This document shows positions 16,035 to 26,021 of a stretch of DNA of 64,000 nucleotides, piece after piece. Position numbers and translations under genes: made by a program. The notes under the pieces are model-generated. The model saw only the letters and a program-made list of their open reading frames with translations. It ran no database searches and was not told the origin of the DNA. The number at the start of each line of letters is the position of its first letter. Within the stretch, counting starts at the first letter, position 1. Location: assembly GCF_946220915.1 (NCBI RefSeq), contig NZ_CAMIHH010000002.1:23811-87810 (forward strand), in the 5' to 3' direction. The stretch comes from an uncultured Flavobacterium sp. Its GTDB lineage: Bacteria > Bacteroidota > Bacteroidia > Flavobacteriales > Flavobacteriaceae.

Positions 16035-18440
16035 CTAATACAACTCAGGAAACGCTTGAGGCTTCACTTCGCTCATTATGGCATACACCTTTTCATAAAT
16101 ATCTTCTACTGAAGGCTTTGAAAAGTAATCGCCATCGGTTCCGTAAGACGGCCTGTGCGCTTTGGCAGTAAGTGTTTCGGGCTTGCTGTCTAAGTGCCTG
16201 TAGGCGTTCTGTTCATCAAGTACCTGCTGCAGTATGAATGCAGATGCACCTCCCGGCACGTCCTCGTCTATTACGAGAAGCCTGTTGGTTTTGGCAACAC
16301 TCGTTACAATGTCATGGTTGATGTCGAATGGCAACAGTGACTGTATGTCGATGATCTCGGCATCAATGCCAATCTCAAGCAGTTCTTTTGCAGCCTGCTC
16401 CACAAGGCGGAGCGTTGAGCCATAGGACACGAGCGTAATATCGCTACCTTCCCTTATTGTTTCTACCACGCCTATTGGGGTTTTAAATTCACCCAGGTTG
16501 GTAGGCATCTTCTCTTTAAGGCGGTAACCGTTAAGGCATTCTACCACCAGTGCAGGCTCATCGGTTTCAAGCAGCGTGTTATAAAAACCTGCCGCTTTGG
16601 TCATGTTCCTTGGTACGAGCACGTGTATGCCGCGTATGGCATTAATGATCATGCCCATGGGTGAGCCGGAGTGCCATATGCCTTCCAGCCTGTGCCCGCG
16701 CGTGCGTATGATAAGCGGGGCTTTTTGCCTGCCTGATGTGCGGTATTGCAATGTGGCAAGGTCATCGCTCATTATCTGTATGGCATAGAGCAGGTAATCA
16801 AGGTATTGAATTTCGGCAATGGGGCGCAGGCCGCGCATGGCCATCCCGATGCCCTGGCCCAGGATTGTGGCTTCGCGGATACCGGCATCGCAAACACGGA
16901 AATCGCCGTATTTTTCCTGCATCCCTTCAAGGCCCTGGTTCACGTCGCCTATGTTGCCGCAGTCCTCACCAAAAACAAGAGTTCCGGGATGCTTTGCAAA
17001 AATTGCGTCGAAGTTGTTGCGCATCACCATGCGGCCATCGGCATCTTCGGCATTATCGTCATACTGCGGGGCAACTTCTTTAACAGAAAATACATTTTTA
17101 TCCGATTGCGAAAACAGGTGCGAGCTGTACTTCGGCTGTATCTTTTCGGTATATCCCTGTATCCATTGCGATAATGCAGCCTTGCCATTTTCTTTTGCTA
17201 CCATCCGCAGCACCTTTCTGGCAGTTATCAAAAGGTCTTTGCGTATAGGCTCTTTTATAGAGGAAAGTTCGTTGATGTATTTTTCGATGAAAACTTTGTT
17301 GGCGCTTTGCGCAGCCACAGCGTTAAGTACATCCGTTAGTTCTTTCTGCTCTTCCTTAATAGGGTTAACATAGGCCGCCCAGGCTGCCTTTTTGCCTTCA
17401 AGCACGTCTTTTTTTGCCTGTTCTTCAATAGCGGCAAGTGCATCTTCACCGGTAATGTTATTTTCAAGCATCCATTTCCTCATCTGGGCGATGCAGTCGT
17501 ATTCTGATTCCCAGGCAAGGCGGTCGGCATTTTTGTAGCGCTCGTGCGATCCTGATGTGGAATGCCCTTGGGGTTGTGTGAGCTGGTACACATGGATGAG
17601 CACCGGGACGTGTTCGGTACGTGCAATTTCCGAAGCCCTTTCATACGCCGATACCAATTCCGGGTAGTCCCAGCCTTTTATCGTTATTATTTCATATCCT
17701 TTGGCGTTCTCATCGCGCTGGAAACCTTTAAGTATCTCTGATATATTTTCTTTTGTCGTTTGGTAGCGTGCATGTACAGAGATGCCGTAATCGTCGTCCC
17801 ATACGCTCATTACCATGGGTACCTGGAGCACACCGGCGGCATTTATGGTTTCGAAGAATAAGCCTTCAGATGTGCTTGCATTGCCTATTGTACCCCACGC
17901 CACTTCGTTTCCGTTGATCGAAAAATTGGTCTTGTTCTCAATCCCGGTTACGTTACGGTATATTTTAGATGCTTGTGCAAGCCCTAATAATCTTGGCATT
18001 TGCCCGGCTGTAGGGGATATGTCGGCGCTTGAGTTTTTTTGCAGGGTAAGGTCTTTCCAGTTGCCGTTTTCGTCAAGGCTGTGCGTAGCGAAATGGCCGC
18101 CCATTTGCCTTCCGGCCGACATGGGGTCGTGCTCCAGGTCGCTATGGCCGTAAAGCCCTGCGAAAAATTGTTGTATGTCGAGCTGGCCTATAGCCATCAT
18201 GAACGTCTGGTCGCGGTAATAGCCGGAGCGGAAGTCGCCATTTTTAAAGGCTTTGGCCATGGCAAGCTGCGGCACTTCCTTCCCATCGCCAAAAATACCG
18301 AATTTGGCCTTGCCCGTAAGTACCTCACGTCGGCCCAAAAGGCTGCATTCGCGGCTCACTACGGCAACCTGGTAATCATTGAGCACCTCGGCCCTGAAAT
18401 CTTCGAAAGAAAGCGATTTTTTAGTTTCTGTCTCAGTCAT
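16035..18440 (-). CDS. fused alpha-beta E1 component of a branched-chain 2-oxoacid dehydrogenase
   Basis: The 801-residue product joins both E1 subunits in one chain. Residues about 30-340 are the alpha part with thiamine-diphosphate site GNASTSEGLFFETINAAG and WDDDYGIS, plus SGYYRDQTFMMAIG; from about residue 460 the beta part begins (MRNNFDAIFAKHPGTLVFGEDCG, GIREATILGQGIGMAMRGLRP, IIRTRGHRLEGIWHSGSPMG) and ends with the transketolase C-like domain (VSYGSTLRLVEQAAKEL, DEDVPGGASAF). It decarboxylates 2-oxoacids from Val, Leu and Ile and passes acyl groups to E2. Such fusions are common in Bacteroidetes. E2 and E3 are not in the window. Pyruvate or another 2-oxoacid cannot be fully excluded. 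Confidence 0.9.
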   Translation of the reverse strand: MTETETKKSLSFEDFRAEVLNDYQVAVVSRECSLLGRREVLTGKAKFGIFGDGKEVPQLAMAKAFKNGDFRSGYYRDQTFMMAIGQLDIQQFFAGLYGHSDLEHDPMSAGRQMGGHFATHSLDENGNWKDLTLQKNSSADISPTAGQMPRLLGLAQASKIYRNVTGIENKTNFSINGNEVAWGTIGNASTSEGLFFETINAAGVLQVPMVMSVWDDDYGISVHARYQTTKENISEILKGFQRDENAKGYEIITIKGWDYPELVSAYERASEIARTEHVPVLIHVYQLTQPQGHSTSGSHERYKNADRLAWESEYDCIAQMRKWMLENNITGEDALAAIEEQAKKDVLEGKKAAWAAYVNPIKEEQKELTDVLNAVAAQSANKVFIEKYINELSSIKEPIRKDLLITARKVLRMVAKENGKAALSQWIQGYTEKIQPKYSSHLFSQSDKNVFSVKEVAPQYDDNAEDADGRMVMRNNFDAIFAKHPGTLVFGEDCGNIGDVNQGLEGMQEKYGDFRVCDAGIREATILGQGIGMAMRGLRPIAEIQYLDYLLYAIQIMSDDLATLQYRTSGRQKAPLIIRTRGHRLEGIWHSGSPMGMIINAIRGIHVLVPRNMTKAAGFYNTLLETDEPALVVECLNGYRLKEKMPTNLGEFKTPIGVVETIREGSDITLVSYGSTLRLVEQAAKELLEIGIDAEIIDIQSLLPFDINHDIVTSVAKTNRLLVIDEDVPGGASAFILQQVLDEQNAYRHLDSKPETLTAKAHRPSYGTDGDYFSKPSVEDIYEKVYAIMSEVKPQAFPELY

Positions 18441-18827
18441 ATAATTGGTGTTGTAAGGTTACAAATTTAATTAAAAGAATGAGATATCATAGATTGTGAA
18501 CCGAAAATTGATTCCGATTTTAATAATGAAAATAGTAATAGCGCAGGTATGAATGAATTTTTTACAACGAAACAAAATAAAAATTACATATAGTATATTT
18601 ATTTTAGTCTTTTAAGCCCTGTAAGCCTTGAATTGCCATTATTCGGCATTTACCACAGCAAAGGCATTATGCGTGCTATATAGCAGCGCAAAGGAGTGCC
18701 TGATGCAGGCTTTGCGCAATTGTAAGCCGTAAAAATAAACAGCTACATTTATAAAATATTTAGGAAGAAAATCGTTAAATAGCCATAACTTGCAGGGTGA
18801 AATTTACGAACGAAAATTCCTCATATA
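18441..18827. promoter_or_regulatory. divergent intergenic region with a minus-strand -7 box and a nested hairpin
   Basis: These 387 bases between the E1 gene and porX hold no credible open frame. On the minus strand TAAATTTG (18469-18462) matches the Bacteroidetes -7 box exactly and lies 22 bases before the E1 start codon; no good -33 TTG is seen. A hairpin GCGCAAAG (18686-18693) with CTTTGCGC (18710-18717) contains an inner GCCT/AGGC pair (18698-18710); it has no T-run, so it is not an obvious terminator. It may be a remnant repeat or leader element of porX. Confidence 0.45.
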
Positions 18828-20381
18828 ATGAATGAGATAAAGATACTCTGGGTAGATGACGAGATCGATATGCTGAAGCCCCACATCCTTTTCCTGGAAA
18901 AGAAAAATTATAAAGTTACAACCGCCAATAACGGCCAGGATGCACTGGACCTGTTTGATGGTGAGAACTTTGACATTGTTTTCCTTGATGAAAATATGCC
19001 CGGCCTGAGCGGACTGGAGGTACTTGGGATGATTAAAGAGCGAAAATCATCGGTGCCGGTAATCATGATCACCAAGAGCGAGGAAGAATACATCATGGAA
19101 GATGCCATTGGCTCCAAGATAGCCGATTACCTTATTAAACCGGTAAACCCCAACCAGATATTGCTTTCGCTCAAAAAGAACCTGGACAACTCGCGCCTGG
19201 TTTCGTCTAAAACAACACTGGATTACCAAAAGGAATTCCGAAAGATATCCATGGACATGGGTATGGTAAATTCCTGGGAAGACTGGATAGATATGTACAA
19301 GCGCTTGATATACTGGGAACTGGAACTTGAAACCATTGAGGACCAGGCCATGGTAGAGATACTGGAATCGCAAAAGCTCGAGGCCAATTCACAGTTTGGC
19401 AAATTCGTAGAGAAAAATTACGAAGACTGGTTTGACCCAAAAGCCGACAAGCCTGTGCTTTCGCACAATCTTTTCAGGGAACTTGTAGTGCCGGAAATAC
19501 AAAAGAAGCAACCGATACTTTTTGTAGTGATAGATAACCTGCGCTACGACCAGTGGAAAGCTTTTGAGGGCGTTGTTTCCAACCATTACAAGATGGAGAA
19601 GGAAGCTGCATATTATGCTATATTGCCTACTGCGACACAGTACGCACGCAACGCCATCTTTTCGGGGCTTACACCGCTGGAAATGGAAAAGAAATTTCCA
19701 CAGTACTGGAAAAATGATGTAGACGAAGGCGGTAAGAACCTGTATGAGGGCGAATTCCTTACCGAGCAGCTGAAGCGCCTCGGCCTGCAAAACCTTAAGC
19801 AGGAATATTATAAGATAACGAACTTTCGCGATGGGCAAAAGCTTGTGGATAATTTTAAAGGGCTAAAAGGCAACGACCTGACCACAATAGTGTATAACTT
19901 TGTCGACATGCTTTCGCATGCAAAGACAGAGATGGATGTGGTGAAAGAACTGGCCAGCAACGACAAGGCGTACCGTTCGCTTACGCTAAGCTGGTTCCGG
20001 AACTCGCCACTGCTCGAAATGATCCAGCAGGCACAGCAGATGGGCTTCAGGCTGATACTGACCACCGACCACGGCACCATCAATGTGAAGAACCCGAGCA
20101 AGGTAATAGGCGATAAGAACACCAGCCTCAACCTTCGCTACAAAACCGGGCGCAGCCTTACTTATGAGGACCGCGATGTATATGCCGTGAAGGACCCGAA
20201 GCGCATCCAGCTTCCGGCCATCAACATGAGCAGCTCATACATATTTGCAAAGAACGACCTGTTCCTGGCCTATGTGAATAATTATAACCACTATGTAAGC
20301 TATTACCGCAACACCTACCAGCATGGCGGCATCTCGCTGGAGGAAATGGTTATACCGTTCCTTGTTTTCAACCCTAAATAA
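18828..20381 (+). CDS. porX: PorX: T9SS-associated response regulator with PglZ domain
   Basis: The 517-residue product joins a receiver domain (residues 1-120; acidic pair D10/D11, phospho-acceptor Asp54 in VFLDENMPG, Thr82 and Lys104 in DYLIKP) to a helical linker and a C-terminal PglZ domain of alkaline-phosphatase fold (VVIDNLRYDQW, TATQYARNAIFSG, LTTDHGTINV, HGGISLEEMVIPF). PorX partners the kinase PorY and controls type IX secretion genes; its PglZ domain has been reported to be a metal-dependent phosphodiesterase on oligonucleotides. PorY is not in the window. Two T9SS cargo genes lie about 37 kb downstream. The tsaE gene begins 14 bases later. Confidence 0.93.
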   Translation: MNEIKILWVDDEIDMLKPHILFLEKKNYKVTTANNGQDALDLFDGENFDIVFLDENMPGLSGLEVLGMIKERKSSVPVIMITKSEEEYIMEDAIGSKIADYLIKPVNPNQILLSLKKNLDNSRLVSSKTTLDYQKEFRKISMDMGMVNSWEDWIDMYKRLIYWELELETIEDQAMVEILESQKLEANSQFGKFVEKNYEDWFDPKADKPVLSHNLFRELVVPEIQKKQPILFVVIDNLRYDQWKAFEGVVSNHYKMEKEAAYYAILPTATQYARNAIFSGLTPLEMEKKFPQYWKNDVDEGGKNLYEGEFLTEQLKRLGLQNLKQEYYKITNFRDGQKLVDNFKGLKGNDLTTIVYNFVDMLSHAKTEMDVVKELASNDKAYRSLTLSWFRNSPLLEMIQQAQQMGFRLILTTDHGTINVKNPSKVIGDKNTSLNLRYKTGRSLTYEDRDVYAVKDPKRIQLPAINMSSSYIFAKNDLFLAYVNNYNHYVSYYRNTYQHGGISLEEMVIPFLVFNPK

Positions 20382-20395
20382 TCGTCTGTAGGCAT

Positions 20396-20803
20396 ATGGA
20401 GATCACATTTTCCCTGGAGGAAATAGACAGCGCCGCAAAACAGGTGCTGGCGCAGAACATTAAGAGCATCATTACGTTTCACGCCACGATGGGAGTAGGC
20501 AAGACCACCTTTATCAAGGCACTCTCAAAGCAGCTGGGTGTGCGGGAGATGACCTCGAGCCCAACATTTTCGTTGGTAAATGAATATGAAACAGAAGATG
20601 GCAGGACGCTTTATCATTTTGACCTGTACCGGCTTAATAGCGAGGGCGAGGCTTATGACATGGGCATTGACGAATACTTTTATTCGGGCAACCTTTGCTT
20701 TATAGAATGGCCCGAGAAAACGCCTAACCTCATACCGCTGGACCATACCTCTATAACCATGAAGCTGATGCCCGACGGCAGGAGGCACCTCACTGTAAAA
20801 TAG
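20396..20803 (+). CDS. tsaE: TsaE, tRNA threonylcarbamoyladenosine biosynthesis ATPase
   Basis: The 135-residue product is a small P-loop ATPase with Walker A GVGKTT (residues 33-38), preceded by HATM, a switch region SSPTFSLVNEYE, LYHFDLYRL and the Trp-containing IEWPEK motif, all diagnostic of TsaE. It works with TsaB and TsaD to put the t6A modification on position 37 of tRNAs reading ANN codons. It follows porX by 14 bases and is probably co-transcribed with it. Full normal length. Confidence 0.95.
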   Translation: MEITFSLEEIDSAAKQVLAQNIKSIITFHATMGVGKTTFIKALSKQLGVREMTSSPTFSLVNEYETEDGRTLYHFDLYRLNSEGEAYDMGIDEYFYSGNLCFIEWPEKTPNLIPLDHTSITMKLMPDGRRHLTVK

Positions 20804-20856
20804 TTGCGGCCGTTCCATTTCTTTTTGTAAATTAGAGCCAAATATCCTACCTGACC

Positions 20857-22050
20857 ATGTCCTTAACACCTTTTACAAAGCAGCAGCTGCTTCCGCAGGA
20901 AGAAAAACTCGAAGTAGCCCGGGAAAAGAGCGAACTTTTTATCGGGATGCCAAAAGAAACCTCGTACCAGGAGCGTAGGATATGCCTTACACCCGATGCT
21001 GTAAATTCGCTTACGGCACACGGGCACCGGGTAATGATCGAGGCAGGTGCAGGGCTGAGCTCCAGCTTTAGCGACAGGGATTACAGCAATGCTGGCGCGG
21101 AAATTACGCAGGACCCTAAAAAGGTGTTCGGCTGCCCGATGATATTAAAGGTCGAGCCGCCATCGGTGGCAGAAATTGAAATGATGAACCCAGAGACCAT
21201 CATCATTTCGGCCATACAGCTAAAAACGCAGCGTAAGGAATATTTTGAGGCGCTTGCCTCAAAAAAGATCACTGCACTTGCCTTTGAGTTCATAAAAGAC
21301 GAGGACGGATCTTACCCTGCAGTAAAATCATTGAGTGAAATCGCGGGAACGGCATCGGTGCTCATTGCCGCCGAACTGATGATCAACCAGAAGATAGGGA
21401 AGGGGCTGCTGCTGGGTAACATTACCGGCGTACCACCCACCGAGATCGTTATAATAGGCGCAGGCACAGTAGCCGAATTTGCAGCACGAACTGCCCTTGG
21501 CCTGGGTGCCAGCGTAAAGGTGTTCGATAATTCCATTACCAAACTGCGCCGCCTGCAAAACACTCTTAATCACAGGATATTCACTTCAACCATACAGGAA
21601 AAGTCGCTGCTTAAAGCCTTGATGCGGTGCGATGTAGCCATAGGGGCCATGCGTGGTAAGGACCGTACGCCCATAATAGTATCTGAAACCATGGTGGAGC
21701 ATATGAAAAAAGGCGCTGTTATCATTGATGTTTGCATTGATACAGGCGGCTGCTTTGAGACTTCGGAAGTCACTACCCATGAAAAACCGACTTTCGTAAA
21801 GAATAATGTGATCCATTATTGCGTACCGAATATCCCGTCACGCTACTCTAAAACGGCATCGATGTCGATAAGTAATATAATTAGCCCATTCCTGTTGCAA
21901 ATGGCAGATGACGGCGGCATTGAGAGCGCCATACGCTGCAATGCCGGACTTAAGAATGGTATTTATTATTACCATGGATTATTGACGAACCGCTCGATAG
22001 CGGATTGGTTTTCGTTGTCTTATCGGGATATAAATTTGATTGTGTTTTAA
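20857..22050 (+). CDS. ald: alanine dehydrogenase family protein
   Basis: The 397-residue product has the alanine dehydrogenase/transhydrogenase alpha fold: IGMPKETSYQERRICLTPDAV at the front (Arg and Lys substrate contacts), an NAD-binding Rossmann loop VIIGAGTVAEFAARTALGLGA, and DVCIDTGGCFETSEVT near the end. It should interconvert L-alanine and pyruvate with NAD. It carries about 25 extra N-terminal residues compared with classical Ald, as flavobacterial homologues do. A possible promoter lies directly in front (TTG 20804-20806, TAAATTAG 20828-20835, 21-base spacer, one mismatch), so it may be independent of tsaE. Confidence 0.85.
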   Translation: MSLTPFTKQQLLPQEEKLEVAREKSELFIGMPKETSYQERRICLTPDAVNSLTAHGHRVMIEAGAGLSSSFSDRDYSNAGAEITQDPKKVFGCPMILKVEPPSVAEIEMMNPETIIISAIQLKTQRKEYFEALASKKITALAFEFIKDEDGSYPAVKSLSEIAGTASVLIAAELMINQKIGKGLLLGNITGVPPTEIVIIGAGTVAEFAARTALGLGASVKVFDNSITKLRRLQNTLNHRIFTSTIQEKSLLKALMRCDVAIGAMRGKDRTPIIVSETMVEHMKKGAVIIDVCIDTGGCFETSEVTTHEKPTFVKNNVIHYCVPNIPSRYSKTASMSISNIISPFLLQMADDGGIESAIRCNAGLKNGIYYYHGLLTNRSIADWFSLSYRDINLIVF

Positions 22051-22132
22051 ATTGGGTAGAAAATCTAAAATTTAAAATTGACTATGATGAGCGTTACCTA
22101 TTTGATGATTTGATGGATTAATACATTCCACT

Positions 22133-22525
22133 TTAAATCACCCCCTTCACGCTCCCTGCGTCAATATCCCCATGCGAGGCATCATACACTGCCTTACCAT
22201 CTTTTATGACCAGTAATTGCGGCGACTGGTGCATTACCCTAAAGCGTGCCGCAATTTCATTGGAAATGTCCCTATGCTGTAATAAATCGAGCAAATAAGG
22301 TTTTGCATTCTCATTTTCTATAGCATACTCCCTTTCAAAGCCATTTAACGCCATGCGGCTAATACCGCAACGTGTGCTGTGCTTAAAAATGATCACAGGA
22401 ACTTCAGCAGACTCTGAAATAATCTCATCCAATTGTTGCATGGATGTTAAATCATTCCATTTTACGCCGGAGGATGAATTACCTTTACTATCTGTTTCTC
22501 CAAATAATTTATTGAAAAGCCCCAT
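22133..22525 (-). CDS. ytxJ: YtxJ-like bacillithiol-system thioredoxin-fold protein
   Basis: The 130-residue product begins MGLFNKLFGE and has a thioredoxin-like domain with a single redox cysteine, Cys53, in FKHSTRCGISRMAL, a cis-Pro region HQSPQLLVIKDGKAVY, and SHGDI near the end. This is the YtxJ (monothiol bacilliredoxin-like) family found in organisms that make bacillithiol, where it is thought to remove bacillithiol from protein thiols. No bacillithiol synthesis genes are in the window. The gene stands alone, convergent with ald and divergent from clpB. Confidence 0.88.
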   Translation of the reverse strand: MGLFNKLFGETDSKGNSSSGVKWNDLTSMQQLDEIISESAEVPVIIFKHSTRCGISRMALNGFEREYAIENENAKPYLLDLLQHRDISNEIAARFRVMHQSPQLLVIKDGKAVYDASHGDIDAGSVKGVI

Positions 22526-22588
22526 ATTGACATGATTTAAGACATTTTGTCTGATTTATATAAGGTATTGTATAATATACAGAACAAT

Positions 22589-22620
22589 TTGTCGGTTTTT
22601 TCTTTACGGAATATAAATTG
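22589..22620 (+). promoter_or_regulatory. candidate clpB promoter
   Basis: TTG at 22589-22591 and TATAAATTG at 22612-22620 have Bacteroidetes-like spacing and lie about 40 bases before the clpB start. The -7 match is imperfect. No CIRCE-like inverted repeat is seen here. Confidence 0.4.
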
Positions 22621-22659
22621 AAAGTCATTTTATCAAATCAAAAATAAAGAATTTAAAAT

Positions 22660-25266
22660 ATGAACTTTGCCAATTTTACGATAAAATCACAGGAAGCGAT
22701 ACAAAGGGCGCAGCAGATCGCCCAAAGCTTTGGCCACCAGCAGATAGAGAACGAGCACATCGTGAAGGCTATACTGGAGGTGGACGAGAACGTAACGCCT
22801 TTCATTCTTAAAAAACTGAATGTTAACCTGCCTATTTTCCAACAGGTATTGGACAGGGTGATTGAAGGCTTCCCGAAAGTATCGGGAGGTGACATGGGCC
22901 TTTCGCGTGAAGCGGGCACGGCACTAAATGAAGCCTCGAACATTGCCCGCAAAATGAACGACGAGTTTGTTTCCATTGAGCATTTGCTGCTTGCCATCTT
23001 TGCCTCAAAAAGCAAGGTAGCCCAGGTACTTAAAGATCAGGGTGTAACCGAAAAAGCCTTTAAAGCTGCCATAGACGAGCTGCGCAAAGGCGAGCGGGTT
23101 ACCTCGGCCAGTGCGGAAGAAACGTACAATTCCCTGAACAAATATGCCAAGAACCTCAACCAACTTGCCAATGACGGCAAGCTGGACCCGGTAATAGGCC
23201 GTGATGAGGAGATACGCCGTGTATTACAAATACTTTCCCGGCGTACCAAGAACAACCCCATGCTTGTGGGTGAGCCGGGTGTGGGTAAGACCGCCATTGC
23301 CGAAGGCCTGGCCCACCGCATTATCCAGGGTGACGTACCGGAGAACCTGAAAAACAAGGTGGTTTATTCGCTCGACATGGGCGCGCTGATTGCCGGTGCC
23401 AAATACAAAGGTGAATTTGAGGAACGCCTCAAATCGGTGGTAAAGGAAGTGACTTCGGCAGAAGGTGACATTGTACTTTTTATCGATGAGATCCATACGC
23501 TGGTAGGGGCCGGTGGGGGCGAGGGCGCCATGGATGCCGCCAACATACTCAAGCCTGCCCTTGCCCGTGGCGAATTGCGTGCCATAGGTGCCACTACGCT
23601 TGACGAGTACCAAAAATATTTTGAGAAAGATAAAGCCCTTGAACGCCGTTTCCAGAAGGTAATGGTGGATGAGCCGGATACAGAAAGCGCCATATCTATA
23701 CTGCGTGGTATCAAGGAAAAATATGAGACCCACCACCAGGTGCGCATTAAGGATGATGCCATCATTGCGGCGGTCGAGCTTTCGCAGCGCTACATTACCA
23801 ACCGCTTCCTTCCGGATAAGGCCATCGACCTTATGGACGAAGCGGCTTCGAAGCTCCGGATGGAGATCAATTCAAAGCCTGAAGAACTGGATGTACTGGA
23901 CCGGAAGATAATGCAGCTTGAAATTGAGATTGAGGCCATAAAGCGCGAGAACGATGAGCCGAAGCTGAAATCGCTCGGCCTGGAGCTTGCCAACATGAAG
24001 GAGGAGCGCAATGAGATTTATGCACGCTGGAAAAGTGAAAAGGATGTAGTGGATAACATACAGGCGGCCAAGACCGAAATTGAGAACTTCAAGGCCGAAG
24101 CCGAAAAAGCCGAACGTGAAGGCAATTATGGCAAAGTAGCAGAGCTGCGTTATGGTAAAATTAAGGAGGCGCAGGACAAGCTGGATGGCCTTGAAAACCA
24201 GCTGGCAGAGAGCCACAAGGGGCAAAGCCTTATAAAAGAGGAAGTAACCCATGAAGACATTGCCGAGGTGGTAGCCAAATGGACTGGCATACCGGTAACC
24301 AAAATGCTGCAAAGCGAGCGTGAAAAACTCCTGAACCTGGAGGGCGAACTGCACCGCCGTGTAGTAGGGCAGGAAGAAGCTATAGAAGCTGTAAGCGATG
24401 CCGTGCGCAGGAGCCGTGCAGGGCTTCAGGATCAGAAGAAACCAATAGGATCATTCCTGTTCCTGGGTACAACGGGTGTCGGAAAAACTGAATTGGCAAA
24501 GGCCCTGGCCTCCTACCTGTTTGATGATGAAAACGCCATGACACGAATTGACATGAGCGAGTACCAGGAACGGCATAGCGTGAGTCGGTTGGTAGGTGCG
24601 CCTCCGGGATATGTGGGCTATGATGAGGGCGGGCAGCTGACGGAAGCCGTTCGCAGGAAGCCGTACTCTGTAGTGCTTCTGGACGAGATTGAGAAGGCAC
24701 ACCCCGACACCTTCAATATTTTATTGCAGGTGCTGGATGAGGGCAGGCTGACCGACAATAAAGGCCGTGTAGCCGATTTTAAGAACTCGATCATCATCAT
24801 GACTTCTAACATGGGAAGCGGCATCATACAGGAGAAATTCGAAAACCTGAAGGGCAATGTGGAGAGCGCCATTGAAGCAGCCAAAACCGAGGTGCTGGGC
24901 CTGCTCAGGCAAACGGTGCGCCCCGAGTTCATTAACAGGATCGATGACATTGTGATGTTTACGCCGCTGAGCAGCAATAACATCAGGGAAATCGTTGGGC
25001 TACAGCTTAAGTCGGTAACCAGGTTGCTCGCAAAGCAAAACATTACGCTGGACGCCACACCCGAAGCCATCGATTACCTGTCGCAAAAAGGCTATGACCC
25101 AGATTTTGGTGCAAGGCCTGTAAAAAGGGTAATACAAAAAGATGTAATGAACGAGCTTTCCAAGCAGATATTGGGCGGAAAAATAGCAACCGACAGCATA
25201 ATATTGCTTGACAGCTTTGACGGACAGCTTGTGTTTCGTAACCAGAATGACGTGATCAAGAGTTAA
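22660..25266 (+). CDS. clpB: ClpB disaggregase (Hsp100)
   Basis: The 868-residue product has the full ClpB plan: two N-terminal Clp repeats (residues 1-145), AAA+ domain 1 with Walker A GEPGVGKT (204-211) and Walker [11 protein letters not shown], the long coiled middle domain (about 400-520) that separates ClpB from protease partners, AAA+ domain 2 with [15 protein letters not shown] and [11 protein letters not shown], and a C-terminal D2-small domain. With DnaK it pulls proteins out of aggregates after heat stress. Pore-loop motifs [10 protein letters not shown] and GYVGYDEGG are intact. It is monocistronic, closed by a strong terminator. Confidence 0.98.
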   Translation: MNFANFTIKSQEAIQRAQQIAQSFGHQQIENEHIVKAILEVDENVTPFILKKLNVNLPIFQQVLDRVIEGFPKVSGGDMGLSREAGTALNEASNIARKMNDEFVSIEHLLLAIFASKSKVAQVLKDQGVTEKAFKAAIDELRKGERVTSASAEETYNSLNKYAKNLNQLANDGKLDPVIGRDEEIRRVLQILSRRTKNNPMLVGEPGVGKTAIAEGLAHRIIQGDVPENLKNKVVYSLDMGALIAGAKYKGEFEERLKSVVKEVTSAEGDIVLFIDEIHTLVGAGGGEGAMDAANILKPALARGELRAIGATTLDEYQKYFEKDKALERRFQKVMVDEPDTESAISILRGIKEKYETHHQVRIKDDAIIAAVELSQRYITNRFLPDKAIDLMDEAASKLRMEINSKPEELDVLDRKIMQLEIEIEAIKRENDEPKLKSLGLELANMKEERNEIYARWKSEKDVVDNIQAAKTEIENFKAEAEKAEREGNYGKVAELRYGKIKEAQDKLDGLENQLAESHKGQSLIKEEVTHEDIAEVVAKWTGIPVTKMLQSEREKLLNLEGELHRRVVGQEEAIEAVSDAVRRSRAGLQDQKKPIGSFLFLGTTGVGKTELAKALASYLFDDENAMTRIDMSEYQERHSVSRLVGAPPGYVGYDEGGQLTEAVRRKPYSVVLLDEIEKAHPDTFNILLQVLDEGRLTDNKGRVADFKNSIIIMTSNMGSGIIQEKFENLKGNVESAIEAAKTEVLGLLRQTVRPEFINRIDDIVMFTPLSSNNIREIVGLQLKSVTRLLAKQNITLDATPEAIDYLSQKGYDPDFGARPVKRVIQKDVMNELSKQILGGKIATDSIILLDSFDGQLVFRNQNDVIKS

Positions 25267-25284
25267 CATTAAATGTGAAAATGA

Positions 25285-25318
25285 AAAACGGATGGTTGAG
25301 GCCATCCGTTTTTTTTTG
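25285..25318 (+). terminator. intrinsic terminator of clpB
   Basis: AAAACGGATGG (25285-25295) pairs with CCATCCGTTTT (25302-25312), perfect 11-base stem, 6-base loop, ten T in the tract, 18 bases after the stop. Confidence 0.9.
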
Positions 25319-25331
25319 GTAGTATTGTAAA

Positions 25332-25955
25332 TTACAACATGAAATTTATCCCGATGTTAAATGCGCTTCTGGAATTGAGCACAGGGTCAAAACCATAGCT
25401 CTCTTTGAAAATATCGATGACCCCGGCCTGTTCCTGGTATTCGACAAATATTTTCACGTAGTTATTTACGGGTATTTTTACGCCTATGCCCACCGCGAGG
25501 CCCGCATCAACATTATTGTGCGATTCTTTAAGGTCCATGTCAAACCTGGTGTCTTTTGCATCTAACAGAAAGCCTACATAGGGGCCAAAATTGAGGTACC
25601 AGTTCCGTTTGGCCCCAAAATGCCAGTTGGCCATAACCGGGATGGTAAGGTAGTCCATGTTGATGTTGGTTTCTACGGAATAGCCGGTGTTGGTATCGAC
25701 AAGCAGGCCATTGTCCCAGCCCTTCCTGTCGTACATCAGCATAGCCTTGATGCCCCACCTGTCCGAAAAGTAATATTCAGCCGAACCATTGAAGTTAAAG
25801 CTGGCATTTGTGTCGGGGTTGCCGTAAAAGTCGGTACTGCTTACTGTAGAGAGGTTGAGCCCGGTTCCTAAGCCAAATTCAACATTGCCTTTTGATTGTG
25901 CATTAACTCCGGCAACACCTGCCATGGAAAGCAGGATAAAAATAATTTTTTTCAT
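25332..25955 (-). CDS. outer membrane beta-barrel protein (PorT/OmpW-like small barrel)
   Basis: The 207-residue product starts at ATG 25955 (MKKIIFILLSMAGVAGVNAQ signal peptide); an open frame extends upstream but lacks a signal. The mature part has alternating amphipathic strands with glycine turns (VEFGLGTGLNLSTVS, YYFSDRWGIKAMLMYDRKG, YLTIPVMANWHFG, LNFGPYVGFLLDA, GLAVGIGVKIPV) and ends with AFNIGINFML. This is the pattern of the outer-membrane beta-barrel domain common in Bacteroidetes. It follows the cysteine desulfurase gene by 66 bases. Function is unknown. Confidence 0.85.
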   Translation of the reverse strand: MKKIIFILLSMAGVAGVNAQSKGNVEFGLGTGLNLSTVSSTDFYGNPDTNASFNFNGSAEYYFSDRWGIKAMLMYDRKGWDNGLLVDTNTGYSVETNINMDYLTIPVMANWHFGAKRNWYLNFGPYVGFLLDAKDTRFDMDLKESHNNVDAGLAVGIGVKIPVNNYVKIFVEYQEQAGVIDIFKESYGFDPVLNSRSAFNIGINFML

Positions 25956-26021
25956 GTATTTGCTTTTCAGGAAATCATAACAAAATGCATGCCACCACAA
26001 TAGTGCAAATGCCTTACCGTA

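Noticed and set aside
18828..20381. PglZ domain suggesting a BREX/Pgl phage-defence locus
   Set aside because: The protein has a receiver domain and the PorX layout, and no BREX genes (pglX, brxC, brxL) are near.
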